Positions 56,134-63,975 of a DNA stretch of 64,000 bases are shown here, piece by piece. A program made the position numbers and the translations under genes. How positions within the stretch are numbered: the stretch's first letter is position 1; each line of letters starts with the position of its first letter. Source of the stretch: Bacillus sp. SD075 (GTDB lineage: Bacteria > Bacillota > Bacilli > Bacillales > DSM-1321); contig NZ_JADILK010000017.1 in the NCBI RefSeq assembly GCF_017355165.1, positions 18,137 through 82,136 of the forward strand, given 5' to 3'. The notes beneath the pieces were generated by a model, which saw only the letters and a list, made by a program, of their open reading frames with translations, made no database searches and had not been told where the DNA came from.

Positions 56134-56751
56134 CTAAATGACCGCCCACTTTGGATGCAATTCAATTAAACTTCCTGTACTGTGTTGGATTGAATCTTTC
56201 ACTCCCGATTCCAAGATCAGCTCAGGCAAATCCTCATCCACGTACCCTTGATGTGAATATTCATTTTCCCATATTGAGGCGATCAGGTATCTCCCGAATT
56301 GCTTTATACCGAATGCCCCTGACAGCATGCCTGGTGTCATCCCTATGTTCCATCTGTCTTTTTGCACCTGTTCAAAATGTGCTTGTTTTTCATTTTCAAC
56401 AGAACAGTCAGCCACTCGAAGTAATTTTCCCTTGCCAAAAAGTTCCGTGATGTCTTTTGTTCCTATATGAAATATTTTCTCGTATATATTAACAGAAATA
56501 TTTGTATATGTACTTCTATGGTCACTCTTCCCGAATATTTCATCATGCTGATGCTGCATGAAACTTTGATAGGAATGGAGATCTTTCCAAATGGAGAGAA
56601 TGCCTGCTTCAAAGGGTTCCGTTCTATTCCACCCTCCGATTTGACCCATGAAACCAGCCGAATGACGCAATTCTCCCCACCCCTCTTGTGCTTTTGAAAA
56701 TGAATGCTTGTTTTCCTCATTCACTTGGCATTTAATCCACTTCATTAACAT
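56134..56751 (-). CDS. YdbC-like protein (DUF4937 family)
   Basis: A ~205-residue protein of two similar ferredoxin-like (dimeric alpha/beta barrel) halves: MLMKWIKCQV...GFMGQIGGWNRTEPFEAGILSIWKDLHSYQSFM and LLRVADCSVEN...GMLSGAFGIKQFGRYLIASIWENEYSHQGYV. It resembles B. subtilis YdbC. I start at ATG 56751 (MLMKWIKCQV), which has GGAAGG upstream and a 20-bp overlap with the grpB stop; a longer reading from 56790 is less likely. Function unknown. Confidence 0.65.
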   Translation of the reverse strand: MLMKWIKCQVNEENKHSFSKAQEGWGELRHSAGFMGQIGGWNRTEPFEAGILSIWKDLHSYQSFMQHQHDEIFGKSDHRSTYTNISVNIYEKIFHIGTKDITELFGKGKLLRVADCSVENEKQAHFEQVQKDRWNIGMTPGMLSGAFGIKQFGRYLIASIWENEYSHQGYVDEDLPELILESGVKDSIQHSTGSLIELHPKWAVI

Positions 56752-57268
56752 GAGGACCATCATCCTTCCAATGTTTCGCTTTTTCGTCAACCTTTTTTAT
56801 GAAATCATTTTTTCCGTTTACATATCCTTTGATATCATCCGGAAATTCCACTGCCAAGCGCTGTTTCAACCTACTATACTTTTGTGCTTCAGTACGGTGT
56901 GCCAGCAAATAATCCCGAAAATCGAGGTGTCTGGCTATTTCTACATGTCCTTTTTGAAACATGTGAATATGGTGCGTCCTCTCATCCCCGCCTTTACGAA
57001 AAAAACGTCGTCCGGAGATTCCGTTCTCCCCCCTGGCATCATACCCGATCTCTTCCATCTCTTTATTAAAACCATCCACATATTCCATATCTTTTACCAC
57101 CGCCAAAATATCTATTACTGGTTTGGCATAGATGTCCGGTATGGCCGTACTGCCAATATGGTCTAACATTATCATTTCAGACCCGAATATATCCTGTAAT
57201 TTTTGGCATTCATCATGAAATAGCTGGGACCATTCTATCATATATGGTACGACCTCGACCTTTCTCAT
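56732..57268 (-). CDS. GrpB-family nucleotidyltransferase-like protein
   Basis: A 178-residue GrpB (UPF0157) protein: VEVVPYMIEWSQLFHDECQKL, the nucleotidyltransferase-fold motif LDHIGSTAIPDIYAKPVIDILAVV near residue 35, FFRKGGDERTHHIHMFQKG near 90, and RDYLLAHRTEAQKYSRLKQ. The GS-x(9)-D-x-D-like pattern belongs to the Pol-beta nucleotidyltransferase superfamily; the true activity is unknown. A second, broken grpB copy lies directly upstream, so this locus is a tandem duplication with one survivor. Confidence 0.87.
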   Translation of the reverse strand: MRKVEVVPYMIEWSQLFHDECQKLQDIFGSEMIMLDHIGSTAIPDIYAKPVIDILAVVKDMEYVDGFNKEMEEIGYDARGENGISGRRFFRKGGDERTHHIHMFQKGHVEIARHLDFRDYLLAHRTEAQKYSRLKQRLAVEFPDDIKGYVNGKNDFIKKVDEKAKHWKDDGPHVNEVD

Positions 57269-57293
57269 GAAAGCCTCCTTGTAGATGTTCCTG

Positions 57294-57803
57294 TCAGTTA
57301 TAATTTATGTCGCTTTCTTCATTCGCTTTTCTAATGACATTTTGGATTAATGGTACTTTCGCTTTCGTGTATCCGACTATATCTGCAGGATGCATTTGAG
57401 CTAAGGATAATTTTAATTGCTGATATTGTTTCCGTACGTCAGGATGGCTTCTTAGATAATCCCTAAATGAAAGTTGATTCTTCCACTGTTCACTTCCGAA
57501 TCTATAGATATGCAAATGATGTGTCCCCGCTCTCCATTGGCCTTTTCTAAAAAAACGCCTTTCGGGAAATTCCTGGATGCGGGACAAATTCATACCCAAT
57601 CGATCTCAAGGACTCTATGAACATGTCAGCTACATCTAATTGCCGGACGCCAGCCATGATGTCAAAAAATCGGCTTTGCCCCCTCCAATATGCTCAATAC
57701 AAAGGCAAGAGTACCTTAAAATCTCCATTATCCTTCCTTTTTCCTGCTCGAACTCGCTAACCCAATCAGGGTTATAATCCTCGACCTTTACCGTTTTCTC
57801 CAT
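57294..57803 (-). pseudogene. Second grpB-like gene, frameshifted with internal deletion
   Basis: The 5' part (from ATG 57803) reads KTVKVEDYNPDWVSEFEQE and CIEHIGGGKA, then goes out of frame. The GSTSVPGLGAK stretch is partly lost. In the next frame KPIFDIMAGVRQLDVADMFI and ESLRSIGYEFVPHP follow. A second shift leads to EFPERRFFRKGQWRAGTHHL and the C-terminus (57294). At least two frameshifts plus a short deletion make it non-functional. It is clearly related to the intact grpB-like gene downstream, but not its recent copy. Confidence 0.85.
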
Positions 57804-57834
57804 GTAATCACTCAACTTTTCATATTATCAGCCA

Positions 57835-58335
57835 TTATTTCTCATCACGTGACCATTTGACGATCGGGTCTTGCGTGCTCGGCTCATAATAAGTTCCGGT
57901 ATACACCTTTTCTTTTCCAGTTATTCTATTCGTTCGGATGACAGTATATCTTCCTTTATCATGATTTTTGGTAAGATAATATCTCCGGTATGAAAACCCT
58001 TTTTCGGGACCGGTTAATTTCTCTTTGGCTTTATACGCCTGTGACTTGTTCAGGCTCTCTTTCACTACACTTCTAATATTCAGCGGAGTTCCTTCAAGCT
58101 TAACATCACTTCGGAATTCGGCATTCCTGGTCTCGGTTTTCCCTGAAGGCACGGATGCCATTTCGATTGTTTCCTGGATCTTTTCCGAGAATGATTTTGT
58201 GACACTGTATGAATACAGGATATTCATGGAACTTATGTTGTCTTTCATTTTGCCAGCAAATTCAGGCATAGCAAAATTCAATAGGAAGGTGATCGATATA
58301 CATACGATTAATAAGGTAAGTGAAATTCTCTTCAT
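57835..58335 (-). CDS. Membrane-anchored/secreted protein of unknown function
   Basis: A 166-residue protein with an N-terminal hydrophobic segment (ISLTLLIVCISITFLLNFAM) that is a signal anchor or signal peptide, followed by a basic, soluble domain (KGFSYRRYYLTKNHDKGRYTVIRTNRITGKEKVYTGTYYEP). The second half looks like a small beta-domain. It overlaps the upstream membrane-protein gene by 4 bp. I do not recognise a family. Together they form a two-gene unit. Confidence 0.6.
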   Translation of the reverse strand: MKRISLTLLIVCISITFLLNFAMPEFAGKMKDNISSMNILYSYSVTKSFSEKIQETIEMASVPSGKTETRNAEFRSDVKLEGTPLNIRSVVKESLNKSQAYKAKEKLTGPEKGFSYRRYYLTKNHDKGRYTVIRTNRITGKEKVYTGTYYEPSTQDPIVKWSRDEK

Positions 58336-58703
58336 ATTTCCTCTTTCTCAACTATGTATTCTTCTAATTCAACTTGTTCATTTTCCTTAGGAATAATCCC
58401 AAATTTAGCAATTAATAGAATGGCTAGAAAACTGAAACAGCAAAAACTAGTATTATCACTTGTAATAAACGATGCCGGTATGATACGAGATGCCAGTAAT
58501 GAATTTAAAATGTAGGAAAAAAGAAAACCCAAATAGGATAGGCAAATCAGATAGTTTCCAATCAATATCCTCTTATAATGTGCATAATCAGATTTATTTC
58601 CTTTCCTGATACTGACGCATTGACTAAATTGCCTAATCAGACCGTATGTGAAACCAATAATTAACATGACTGCAATGAGAAAATCAATTATTGCTTCCTC
58701 CAC
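58332..58703 (-). CDS. Small integral membrane protein of unknown function
   Basis: A 123-residue protein with three predicted helices (~6-25, ~50-72, ~88-106), a basic cytoplasmic loop after helix 1 (SIRKGNKSDYAHYKRI) and an acidic tail (ENEQVELEEYIVEKEE). Its stop overlaps the start of the following secreted-protein gene (ATGA). I recognise no family. Confidence 0.6.
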   Translation of the reverse strand: MEEAIIDFLIAVMLIIGFTYGLIRQFSQCVSIRKGNKSDYAHYKRILIGNYLICLSYLGFLFSYILNSLLASRIIPASFITSDNTSFCCFSFLAILLIAKFGIIPKENEQVELEEYIVEKEEI

Positions 58704-58922
58704 TTTTTACTCCTCCTTGGACATTTGTTCTAAAAAACTTGTAAAATATTACATTAAACTCATCATATACCATTTGTGAGAAAATGATAAATATTTCCTA
58801 CTTTAATATTGGAGCTCCAACTATGTTGGAAGATGAATACATGCATGTCCTTATACTTACGTTTAAAGTGGGATAGGGTTTCAATATAAAGGAAAATATA
58901 CCTAATATTACTTGACGCATCC

Positions 58923-58948
58923 AAAAAAAAGACCACCAGATTGGTGGT
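58923..58948 (-). terminator. Intrinsic terminator overlapping the modA stop
   Basis: Stem ACCACCA (58932-58938) / TGGTGGT (58942-58948). A run of eight A (58923-58930) gives the U-run on the minus strand. The stop codon lies within the stem. This shows that no modB follows in the same transcript. Confidence 0.85.
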
Positions 58949-59751
58949 TATTTCAAATTTTTAAATCCATATTTTTCAAAAACCTTCATGGAGGCTTCCG
59001 TTTGGAGATAGTCATAGAACAGCTTGGCTTCCTTGGAGTGATCCAGGTCATTGATCATACCGACGGGATATATGATCGGATCGTGTAAATCTGTCTGCGC
59101 TGTTGCAATAATTTCAACTTTTGATGAGTTTAGCGCATCCGTTTTATAGACGAGGCCAGCGTCCACATTTCCAGTTTCCACATATGTAAGCACTTGGCGG
59201 ACATCCTTGGCATATACCAATCGATCTTCAACCTCTTTAAAGAGGTTCATGTTTTCCAACGTTTGTTTCGCATATTGCCCTGCAGGTACAGATTCTGGAG
59301 TGCCAATCGAAATTTTAGCAGCCTTTGTGAGGTCTTTCAGCGATCCGATTTCCTTTTTGGAATCCTTTGGCACAACCAGCACCAGATCATTGCCGACTAA
59401 ATCGATTCCGTTTTTCTCTTCAATAAGATCTTCCTCTACCAATTTATCAAATTTATCTTCTGCAGCTGAGAAAAACAGGTCAACAGGTGCACCTTGGGAT
59501 ATTTGTTGCTGAAGAGCTCCAGAAGCTCCAAAGTTATAATGGACTTTCACATTTGCATTCTCTTTTTCAAAAGACTCTTTTATATCATTTAAAGCATCTT
59601 GCAAACTTACAGCAGCGGAAACCGTCAATTCCACTTTCTCGTCAGCTTGTTGCGTTTGTTTTTCTCCGCTTTTTTCTTCATCACTTGAACACCCTGCACC
59701 CACTATCACAAGCATCATTATCGAAAAAATTATAAGGTATATTCTTTTCAA
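58948..59751 (-). CDS. modA: Molybdate ABC transporter substrate-binding lipoprotein ModA
   Basis: A 267-residue lipoprotein with signal sequence YLIIFSIMMLVIVGAGC (lipobox VGAGC). A classic ModA fold follows: LTVSAAVSLQDALNDIKESFE, VKVHYNFGASGALQQQISQGAPVDLFFSAA, IGTPESVPAGQYAKQTL, and DAGLVYKTDAL. It binds molybdate or tungstate outside the membrane. The modB permease and modC ATPase are absent: a terminator closes the gene at once. It faces a YvgK-like regulator across a 150-bp spacer with phased repeats. The start is TTG with GGGAGAGAG upstream. Confidence 0.92.
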   Translation of the reverse strand: MKRIYLIIFSIMMLVIVGAGCSSDEEKSGEKQTQQADEKVELTVSAAVSLQDALNDIKESFEKENANVKVHYNFGASGALQQQISQGAPVDLFFSAAEDKFDKLVEEDLIEEKNGIDLVGNDLVLVVPKDSKKEIGSLKDLTKAAKISIGTPESVPAGQYAKQTLENMNLFKEVEDRLVYAKDVRQVLTYVETGNVDAGLVYKTDALNSSKVEIIATAQTDLHDPIIYPVGMINDLDHSKEAKLFYDYLQTEASMKVFEKYGFKNLK

Positions 59752-59771
59752 AGTCTCTCTCCCTTTCTTAC

Positions 59772-59813
59772 TAGTTATAATTAGTTATAACTAGTTATAT
59801 CCAACAATAACTA
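59772..59813. promoter_or_regulatory. Phased TAGTTATA repeats between modA and the YvgK-like regulator
   Basis: TAGTTATA occurs at 59772, 59782 and 59792, exactly one every 10 bp, and in inverted orientation as ATAACTA at 59807-59813. Helically phased repeats in the shared regulatory spacer suggest cooperative binding of the divergent regulator. Confidence 0.65.
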
Positions 59814-59909
59814 GTATAAGACTTATAAAAGGATTTAATCAATGCCTTTTTTGCTGTGAATTTACTTTTTTAAGGACTCTAGGATACAATAAAGAACGGA
59901 GGGATGCAC

Positions 59910-60818
59910 ATGTCAAAAGAGCTTTCCTATACGATCGAGGAAGTGTCACAGCTATTAAAGGTATCTAAATTGACAATTTATGATCTTGTTAAAAAAGGGG
60001 AAATTCCCGTATTCCGTGTGGGAAGGCAGATGAGAATGGATGCAAAGGACTTGGAGCTGTATATTAATAACCATAAATCCAGTACATCCCCAGTTCCTGT
60101 TGCCGCCCCCCCTAAGGATTCCCTTGTCATAAGCGGTCAAGACATGGTGTTAGATATACTAGGGCAGCACATACAGAAAGACTCCGGCTATAAAACATTA
60201 CGATCTAACATAGGAAGTCTAAGCGGACTTATTGCCATGTACAATGGGAATTCCGACATCGTTAGTTTGCATATGTTTGATGGAGATACTGGGGAATATA
60301 ATCTTCCTTATATAAAAAAGATTTTGGTGGGTTATCCTTATATTTTACTTAATCTTGTTTCAAGGAAAGCTGGTTTATATGTTAAAAAGGGAAATCCTTT
60401 CGGCCTCACAAATTGGACTGATTTAAAACATAAGGACTTGTCCATCATCAATCGAGAAAGAGGATCGGGAGCACGGATTCTTCTTGATGAGCAGCTTAGG
60501 ATTCACAGTATATCTTCAAAAAATCTTAAGGGATATGAAAACGAGGAGACCAACCACTTAAGTGTGGCTTCAGCTGTTTCTGGTGGGATAGCGGATGTGG
60601 GTGTGGGAATTGAAAAGGCTGCAAAAATCGTTGGAATTGACTTTGTCCCATTAATTACAGAACGGTATGACCTTGTTATTTTGAAATCCCCGAAAAACGA
60701 ACAGCTCATAAACGTTGTTAAGCGAATTTTATCATCGAATCCATTTCAGGCTGAAATCAAGGCTTTAGGTGATTATGATATTTCTCAGACAGGCTCTATC
60801 ATTTACGAGACATTCTAA
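59910..60818 (+). CDS. yvgK: Molybdate-responsive-type regulator: excisionase-like HTH + PBP-like domain (YvgK-like)
   Basis: A ~302-residue protein. Residues ~5-55 are a MerR/excisionase-type HTH (YTIEEVSQLLKVSKLTIYDLVKKGEIPVFRVGRQMRMDAKDLELYI). Residues ~75-300 are a periplasmic-binding-protein-like domain without a signal peptide (VISGQDMVLDILGQHI, YNGNSDIVSLHMFDGDTG, INRERGSGARILLDEQL, GIADVGVGIEKAAKIVGIDFVPL). Such PF12727-type proteins are taken as cytoplasmic molybdate sensors; B. subtilis YvgK precedes the ModA-like YvgL. ATG 59910 is spaced 6 bp from GGAGGG. It is divergent from modA here. Confidence 0.85.
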   Translation: MSKELSYTIEEVSQLLKVSKLTIYDLVKKGEIPVFRVGRQMRMDAKDLELYINNHKSSTSPVPVAAPPKDSLVISGQDMVLDILGQHIQKDSGYKTLRSNIGSLSGLIAMYNGNSDIVSLHMFDGDTGEYNLPYIKKILVGYPYILLNLVSRKAGLYVKKGNPFGLTNWTDLKHKDLSIINRERGSGARILLDEQLRIHSISSKNLKGYENEETNHLSVASAVSGGIADVGVGIEKAAKIVGIDFVPLITERYDLVILKSPKNEQLINVVKRILSSNPFQAEIKALGDYDISQTGSIIYETF

Positions 60819-60852
60819 ACAGGAAGGCTACTGAATCAGCAGCCTTCCTGTT
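60818..60852 (+). terminator. Hairpin after the YvgK-like gene
   Basis: A 12-bp perfect stem AACAGGAAGGCT (60818-60829) / AGCCTTCCTGTT (60841-60852), starting at the stop codon. No U-run follows, so termination is probable but not certain. Confidence 0.6.
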
Positions 60853-60913
60853 AGGTATGCATCAAACCATGGTCAATGACTTCACTAGGCATAAAAAGCA
60901 TTTCTTACTGAGA

Positions 60914-62080
60914 TCAGCTATAAAGAAGCTTGGGCTGTCGGGCTAGATAGGAAGGCGTACCATTTTGATTAAGATTAAGGATGAATTTCATGACCTCCAC
61001 TATTCCCTCAGGTTTCTCCAACTCTATTTCCTTATGGTAAGCTTCCATGGATGTGTTCCATTTTTTCATTTTTTTCCGATCCTTCAATATACTCAGCAAT
61101 TGTTTTTCAAAAGGCGTTTTCTGATCAAGTTTAAATACAAGTCCTTGTTGTTTTAAATACTGTAGATTAATTTCCTCCTGCCCGGGAAGCCTGGAATGAA
61201 CAAAAATGGGAAGCTTTTTTCGCAATGCCTCGCTAATCGTGACACCGCCCGGTTTCGTAACGATTGCGTCCACTTCTTCATAAAGCTTATTCATTTCAGA
61301 CCTTGATGAGATATAAGGCATTGGTTTGATATGAGGGAAGTTCCAAGTATCGATTTCTTCATAAAGTTTGTTGTTATTTCCGCAAAGAACTAAATAATCG
61401 AAATCGGTTGAATTCTTTAACTCATCACCTAAGTTCAAAATCCTCCCCAAACCACTATTCCCTCCGGATATCAAAATTTTTGGTCGGTCTGTTTTTCTTT
61501 TTACACGGTCATTTTTAGTGATTTCCTCGTGCACGGGGATGCCAGTGACCATCATCGTTTGTTTTGGTATTTGACGCTTACTCATCAGCTTTTCCTTTAC
61601 TTCTTGACTAGGAAGAAAATGGGCATCTATCCCTTCGCTACCCCACACATTATTAATAAAGTAGTCGGTGTACACGTTTATAACCGGAGTGCTGCACTTC
61701 CCTTTCATCTTTAACTGACTCAAGAGATAGGAAGGGAAACCGTGTGTACATACAATTAAATCAGGCTTTTCTTCGGCTATCAATTGTTCCATCTTATTCA
61801 TGAATAATAGCTGATACCATTTAAATATCCGTTCCTTTGACGAGTGAACATAAAACAGGTTCTTATAGGCAACATTATAGGTTTCCGGCGCATAACGGAG
61901 CCATGTTAGATAACTATTTACAATGATTTTTTCTAGAGAGGTATTGGTATAACTGATTAGATCGATTTTTTTATAAGTAATCCCATTTGAATGCTTCTTT
62001 AACATATCCATTAATGCCTCTGCAACTTGGTGATGTCCCGACTGCATTCGAAAGAGAGGTAAAAACAAAATCTTCTTCAT
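60914..62080 (-). CDS. UgtP/MGDG-synthase-like glycosyltransferase (GT28)
   Basis: A ~388-residue GT-B enzyme: KILFLPLFRMQSGHHQVAEALMDML (Gly-His motif) at the N-terminus, PDLIVCTHGFPSYLL near 105, VYTDYFINNVWGSEGIDAHFLPS near 133, and donor-site VDAIVTKPGGVTISEAL near 270. This family transfers glucose or galactose from a UDP-sugar to diacylglycerol (UgtP, MGD1). The start is ATG 62080, nine bases from AGGAG; the ATG three codons earlier is too close. It is the last of three envelope genes, together with DedA and a deacetylase. The exact product is unknown. Confidence 0.85.
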   Translation of the reverse strand: MKKILFLPLFRMQSGHHQVAEALMDMLKKHSNGITYKKIDLISYTNTSLEKIIVNSYLTWLRYAPETYNVAYKNLFYVHSSKERIFKWYQLLFMNKMEQLIAEEKPDLIVCTHGFPSYLLSQLKMKGKCSTPVINVYTDYFINNVWGSEGIDAHFLPSQEVKEKLMSKRQIPKQTMMVTGIPVHEEITKNDRVKRKTDRPKILISGGNSGLGRILNLGDELKNSTDFDYLVLCGNNNKLYEEIDTWNFPHIKPMPYISSRSEMNKLYEEVDAIVTKPGGVTISEALRKKLPIFVHSRLPGQEEINLQYLKQQGLVFKLDQKTPFEKQLLSILKDRKKMKKWNTSMEAYHKEIELEKPEGIVEVMKFILNLNQNGTPSYLARQPKLLYS

Positions 62081-62182
62081 ATGTGTCATCTCCTAAGAAA
62101 TCATTCTGAAAATACGAAAATATATAGTTCATGATATCTTCCTCTTACAATATCGTTGAAAAGATTCCTTTAATGGATTTTT

Positions 62183-62812
62183 TCATTTCCAACCCTTGAT
62201 AATAAGGAGCAGACTCAACTTGGACATTTGTTTTCTCTTTTTAATGTACTTGATAGTAACATATAGGACAAAAATAATTAAAAATACAACACCTAAATAT
62301 GGAACATATTTAGGATTAACATTAAAGGCATCCCCCACATAATAACCGGCCACTATAAAAGGGACGGTCCAGAGTATAGTGCCTAATAGGGAAAATAGGA
62401 AGTATTTCCGGAAGGGTATTGAAGAGATTCCTGCAAAATATGGACTAATTTGTCTTATTCCCGGAATGTAAAATCCCAATACCAAGGTTTTTTCTGCATT
62501 ATCCGTATAGTTTTTCTTTGCTTTCTCCCAACGTTCACTCGTAATTCCAATGAATCTTCCATATTTATTTATAAAAGGATACCCCACATATTTTCCGCAT
62601 CCATAAGCTGCAAGCATCCCGAAAAAAGCTCCGAGAATTGCACACAGCATGGCTAAACCCATTGAGAGCTTACCTTGGACAACCAACACCCCAATTAGAA
62701 ATAGAAGTGATTCTTCTGGAGCTGGCACTCCCACGATGCCGAAGAATAAAAAAAGAAAAATGATTAGGTATCCATATGTTTCAATAAAATGTAAAAGCGT
62801 ATCTATAGTCAT
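62183..62812 (-). CDS. DedA-family membrane protein
   Basis: A 209-residue membrane protein with the DedA/SNARE-associated signature GVVGVPAPEESLLFLIGVLVVQG near residue 27, GAFFGMLAAYGCGKYVG near 60, and FYIPGIRQISPYFAGISSIPFRKYFLFSLLG near 110. DedA proteins help flip phospholipids or undecaprenyl phosphate across the membrane. It sits 18 bp after a polysaccharide deacetylase gene and ~100 bp before the UgtP-like gene, suggesting a common envelope role. Confidence 0.88.
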   Translation of the reverse strand: MTIDTLLHFIETYGYLIIFLFLFFGIVGVPAPEESLLFLIGVLVVQGKLSMGLAMLCAILGAFFGMLAAYGCGKYVGYPFINKYGRFIGITSERWEKAKKNYTDNAEKTLVLGFYIPGIRQISPYFAGISSIPFRKYFLFSLLGTILWTVPFIVAGYYVGDAFNVNPKYVPYLGVVFLIIFVLYVTIKYIKKRKQMSKLSLLLIIKGWK

Positions 62813-62829
62813 AATACCCCCAGAATTAG

Positions 62830-63531
62830 TTATAAGTCTTTTAAAGTAATGAAGTGTATTCCTTTTTCCTTACTCTCCTGTAGGTAAATTTTTAACATTT
62901 CAATCATATGGCCTGGTGCTTCTTGATCCGCCCCCAAGGTTTCACCACAGTCATGCAGCAAGAGGATGGAACCATCTGTTGAAGTGCTTCGCAGTTGATC
63001 CAGCAAAGTATTTCTGCATTTTTCGACTTTCCAATCCCCGAAGATGCCGGACCACATTATCACTCTATATTTCCTACTTACAAGTGGTGTGAACATATTA
63101 AAATGGCCCCATGGCGGTCTATAAAAAACCACCTTTTCATTCGTACATCCATTTATTTCCTTTTCAGTCATTTCCAACTGCCTCCGAAGATGGATAGGTG
63201 ATAGCATCCAGCTTGTCACATGGTGAAAATGGTGGATCCCTATAGTATGTCCCTCTTCATGCATTCTTTTAATGATTCCAGGGTTCCTTTTCGCTTTACT
63301 GCCAACAACAAAAAATGTGGCCTTTATTTCATACACTTTTAAAAGATCAAGTAATTTTATTGTATATTCAGGGTTTGGGCCATCATCGAAAGTTAGCGCT
63401 ATCCCATTATTCGAATTGATTTTTTTTGTTATTCCCAGACTGCATACACGAATGAACACCGTTGGGATAATAGTATAAAATATTAATAGCAATAATAAAA
63501 TAATAAAAATAATCAGCCATATATGCATCAC
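62830..63531 (-). CDS. Polysaccharide deacetylase (NodB/CE4 domain), membrane-anchored
   Basis: A 233-residue protein with an N-terminal anchor (LIIFIILLLLLIFYTIIP) and a CE4 NodB domain. It has motif 1 IALTFDDGPNPEY (metal Asp), motif 2 HTIGIHHFHHVTSW (two metal histidines), motif 3 FYRPPWGHFN, and motif 5 ILLLHDCGET. It deacetylates N-acetyl sugars of wall or membrane polymers, or a glycolipid. It is the first gene of the deacetylase-DedA-glycosyltransferase unit. Confidence 0.9.
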   Translation of the reverse strand: MMHIWLIIFIILLLLLIFYTIIPTVFIRVCSLGITKKINSNNGIALTFDDGPNPEYTIKLLDLLKVYEIKATFFVVGSKAKRNPGIIKRMHEEGHTIGIHHFHHVTSWMLSPIHLRRQLEMTEKEINGCTNEKVVFYRPPWGHFNMFTPLVSRKYRVIMWSGIFGDWKVEKCRNTLLDQLRSTSTDGSILLLHDCGETLGADQEAPGHMIEMLKIYLQESKEKGIHFITLKDL

Positions 63532-63743
63532 ACAAAACTATCCTCTCATTGTCGATGTTACCAATCCTGAACCTTTCCCTATATCATAATCATTTACCAC
63601 TATGCAGCAAATGTCATTGCATTCAGGTAATTCATAAAAAAAACCTCTCCTTACAATTTAGCATTTTTTTTTCATTATTTTCACTTATCATTATTTTTTT
63701 ATTTTTGTAAAGGTTGAAGGACCTTAGTTCTGTTACAGCAATG
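63532..63743. other. AT-rich promoter-side stretch with no recognised gene
   Basis: Contains the upstream region of the deacetylase operon and long T/A tracts (63655-63715), with no dyad or gene I can support. The remainder of the gap, up to 64000, holds repeat copy D and a terminator. Confidence 0.5.
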
Positions 63744-63888
63744 TCTGCAGTTTTTATTTAAAAGATGTTCCAGTTGATTCCAGAAATCCGCTCCCTTTCC
63801 GCCGACTGTCTGCCAAGCCTCTTCACCGTAAGCGGCTGTGGAGTCTTGGCTAGCCAGTTATTCGGCAGGAGTGTCGCTCATTCAATCC
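63744..63888 (-). repeat. Dispersed intergenic repeat, copy D
   Basis: On the minus strand: GGATTGAATGAGCGACACTC, CCGAATAACTGG, CTCCACAGCCGCTTACGG, GAGGCTTGGCAGACAGTCGG, GGAAAGGGAGCGGATTTCTG and AAAAACTGCAG. It is nearly superimposable on copy B over its left ~100 bp. The CAAACTCG hairpin end is replaced here. Confidence 0.75.
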
Positions 63889-63975
63889 AATAAGGAATAT
63901 TGTAAAAAAACAACTAGTTTTGTTTAAGATTATGTTTCGAGGTGGGATTATTCCGAACCTCCTTTTGTCGACAAA

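Noticed and set aside
59772..59813. Short-period repeats as a possible CRISPR array
   Set aside because: The unit is only 8-10 bp with no spacers; the position between divergent genes fits an operator.
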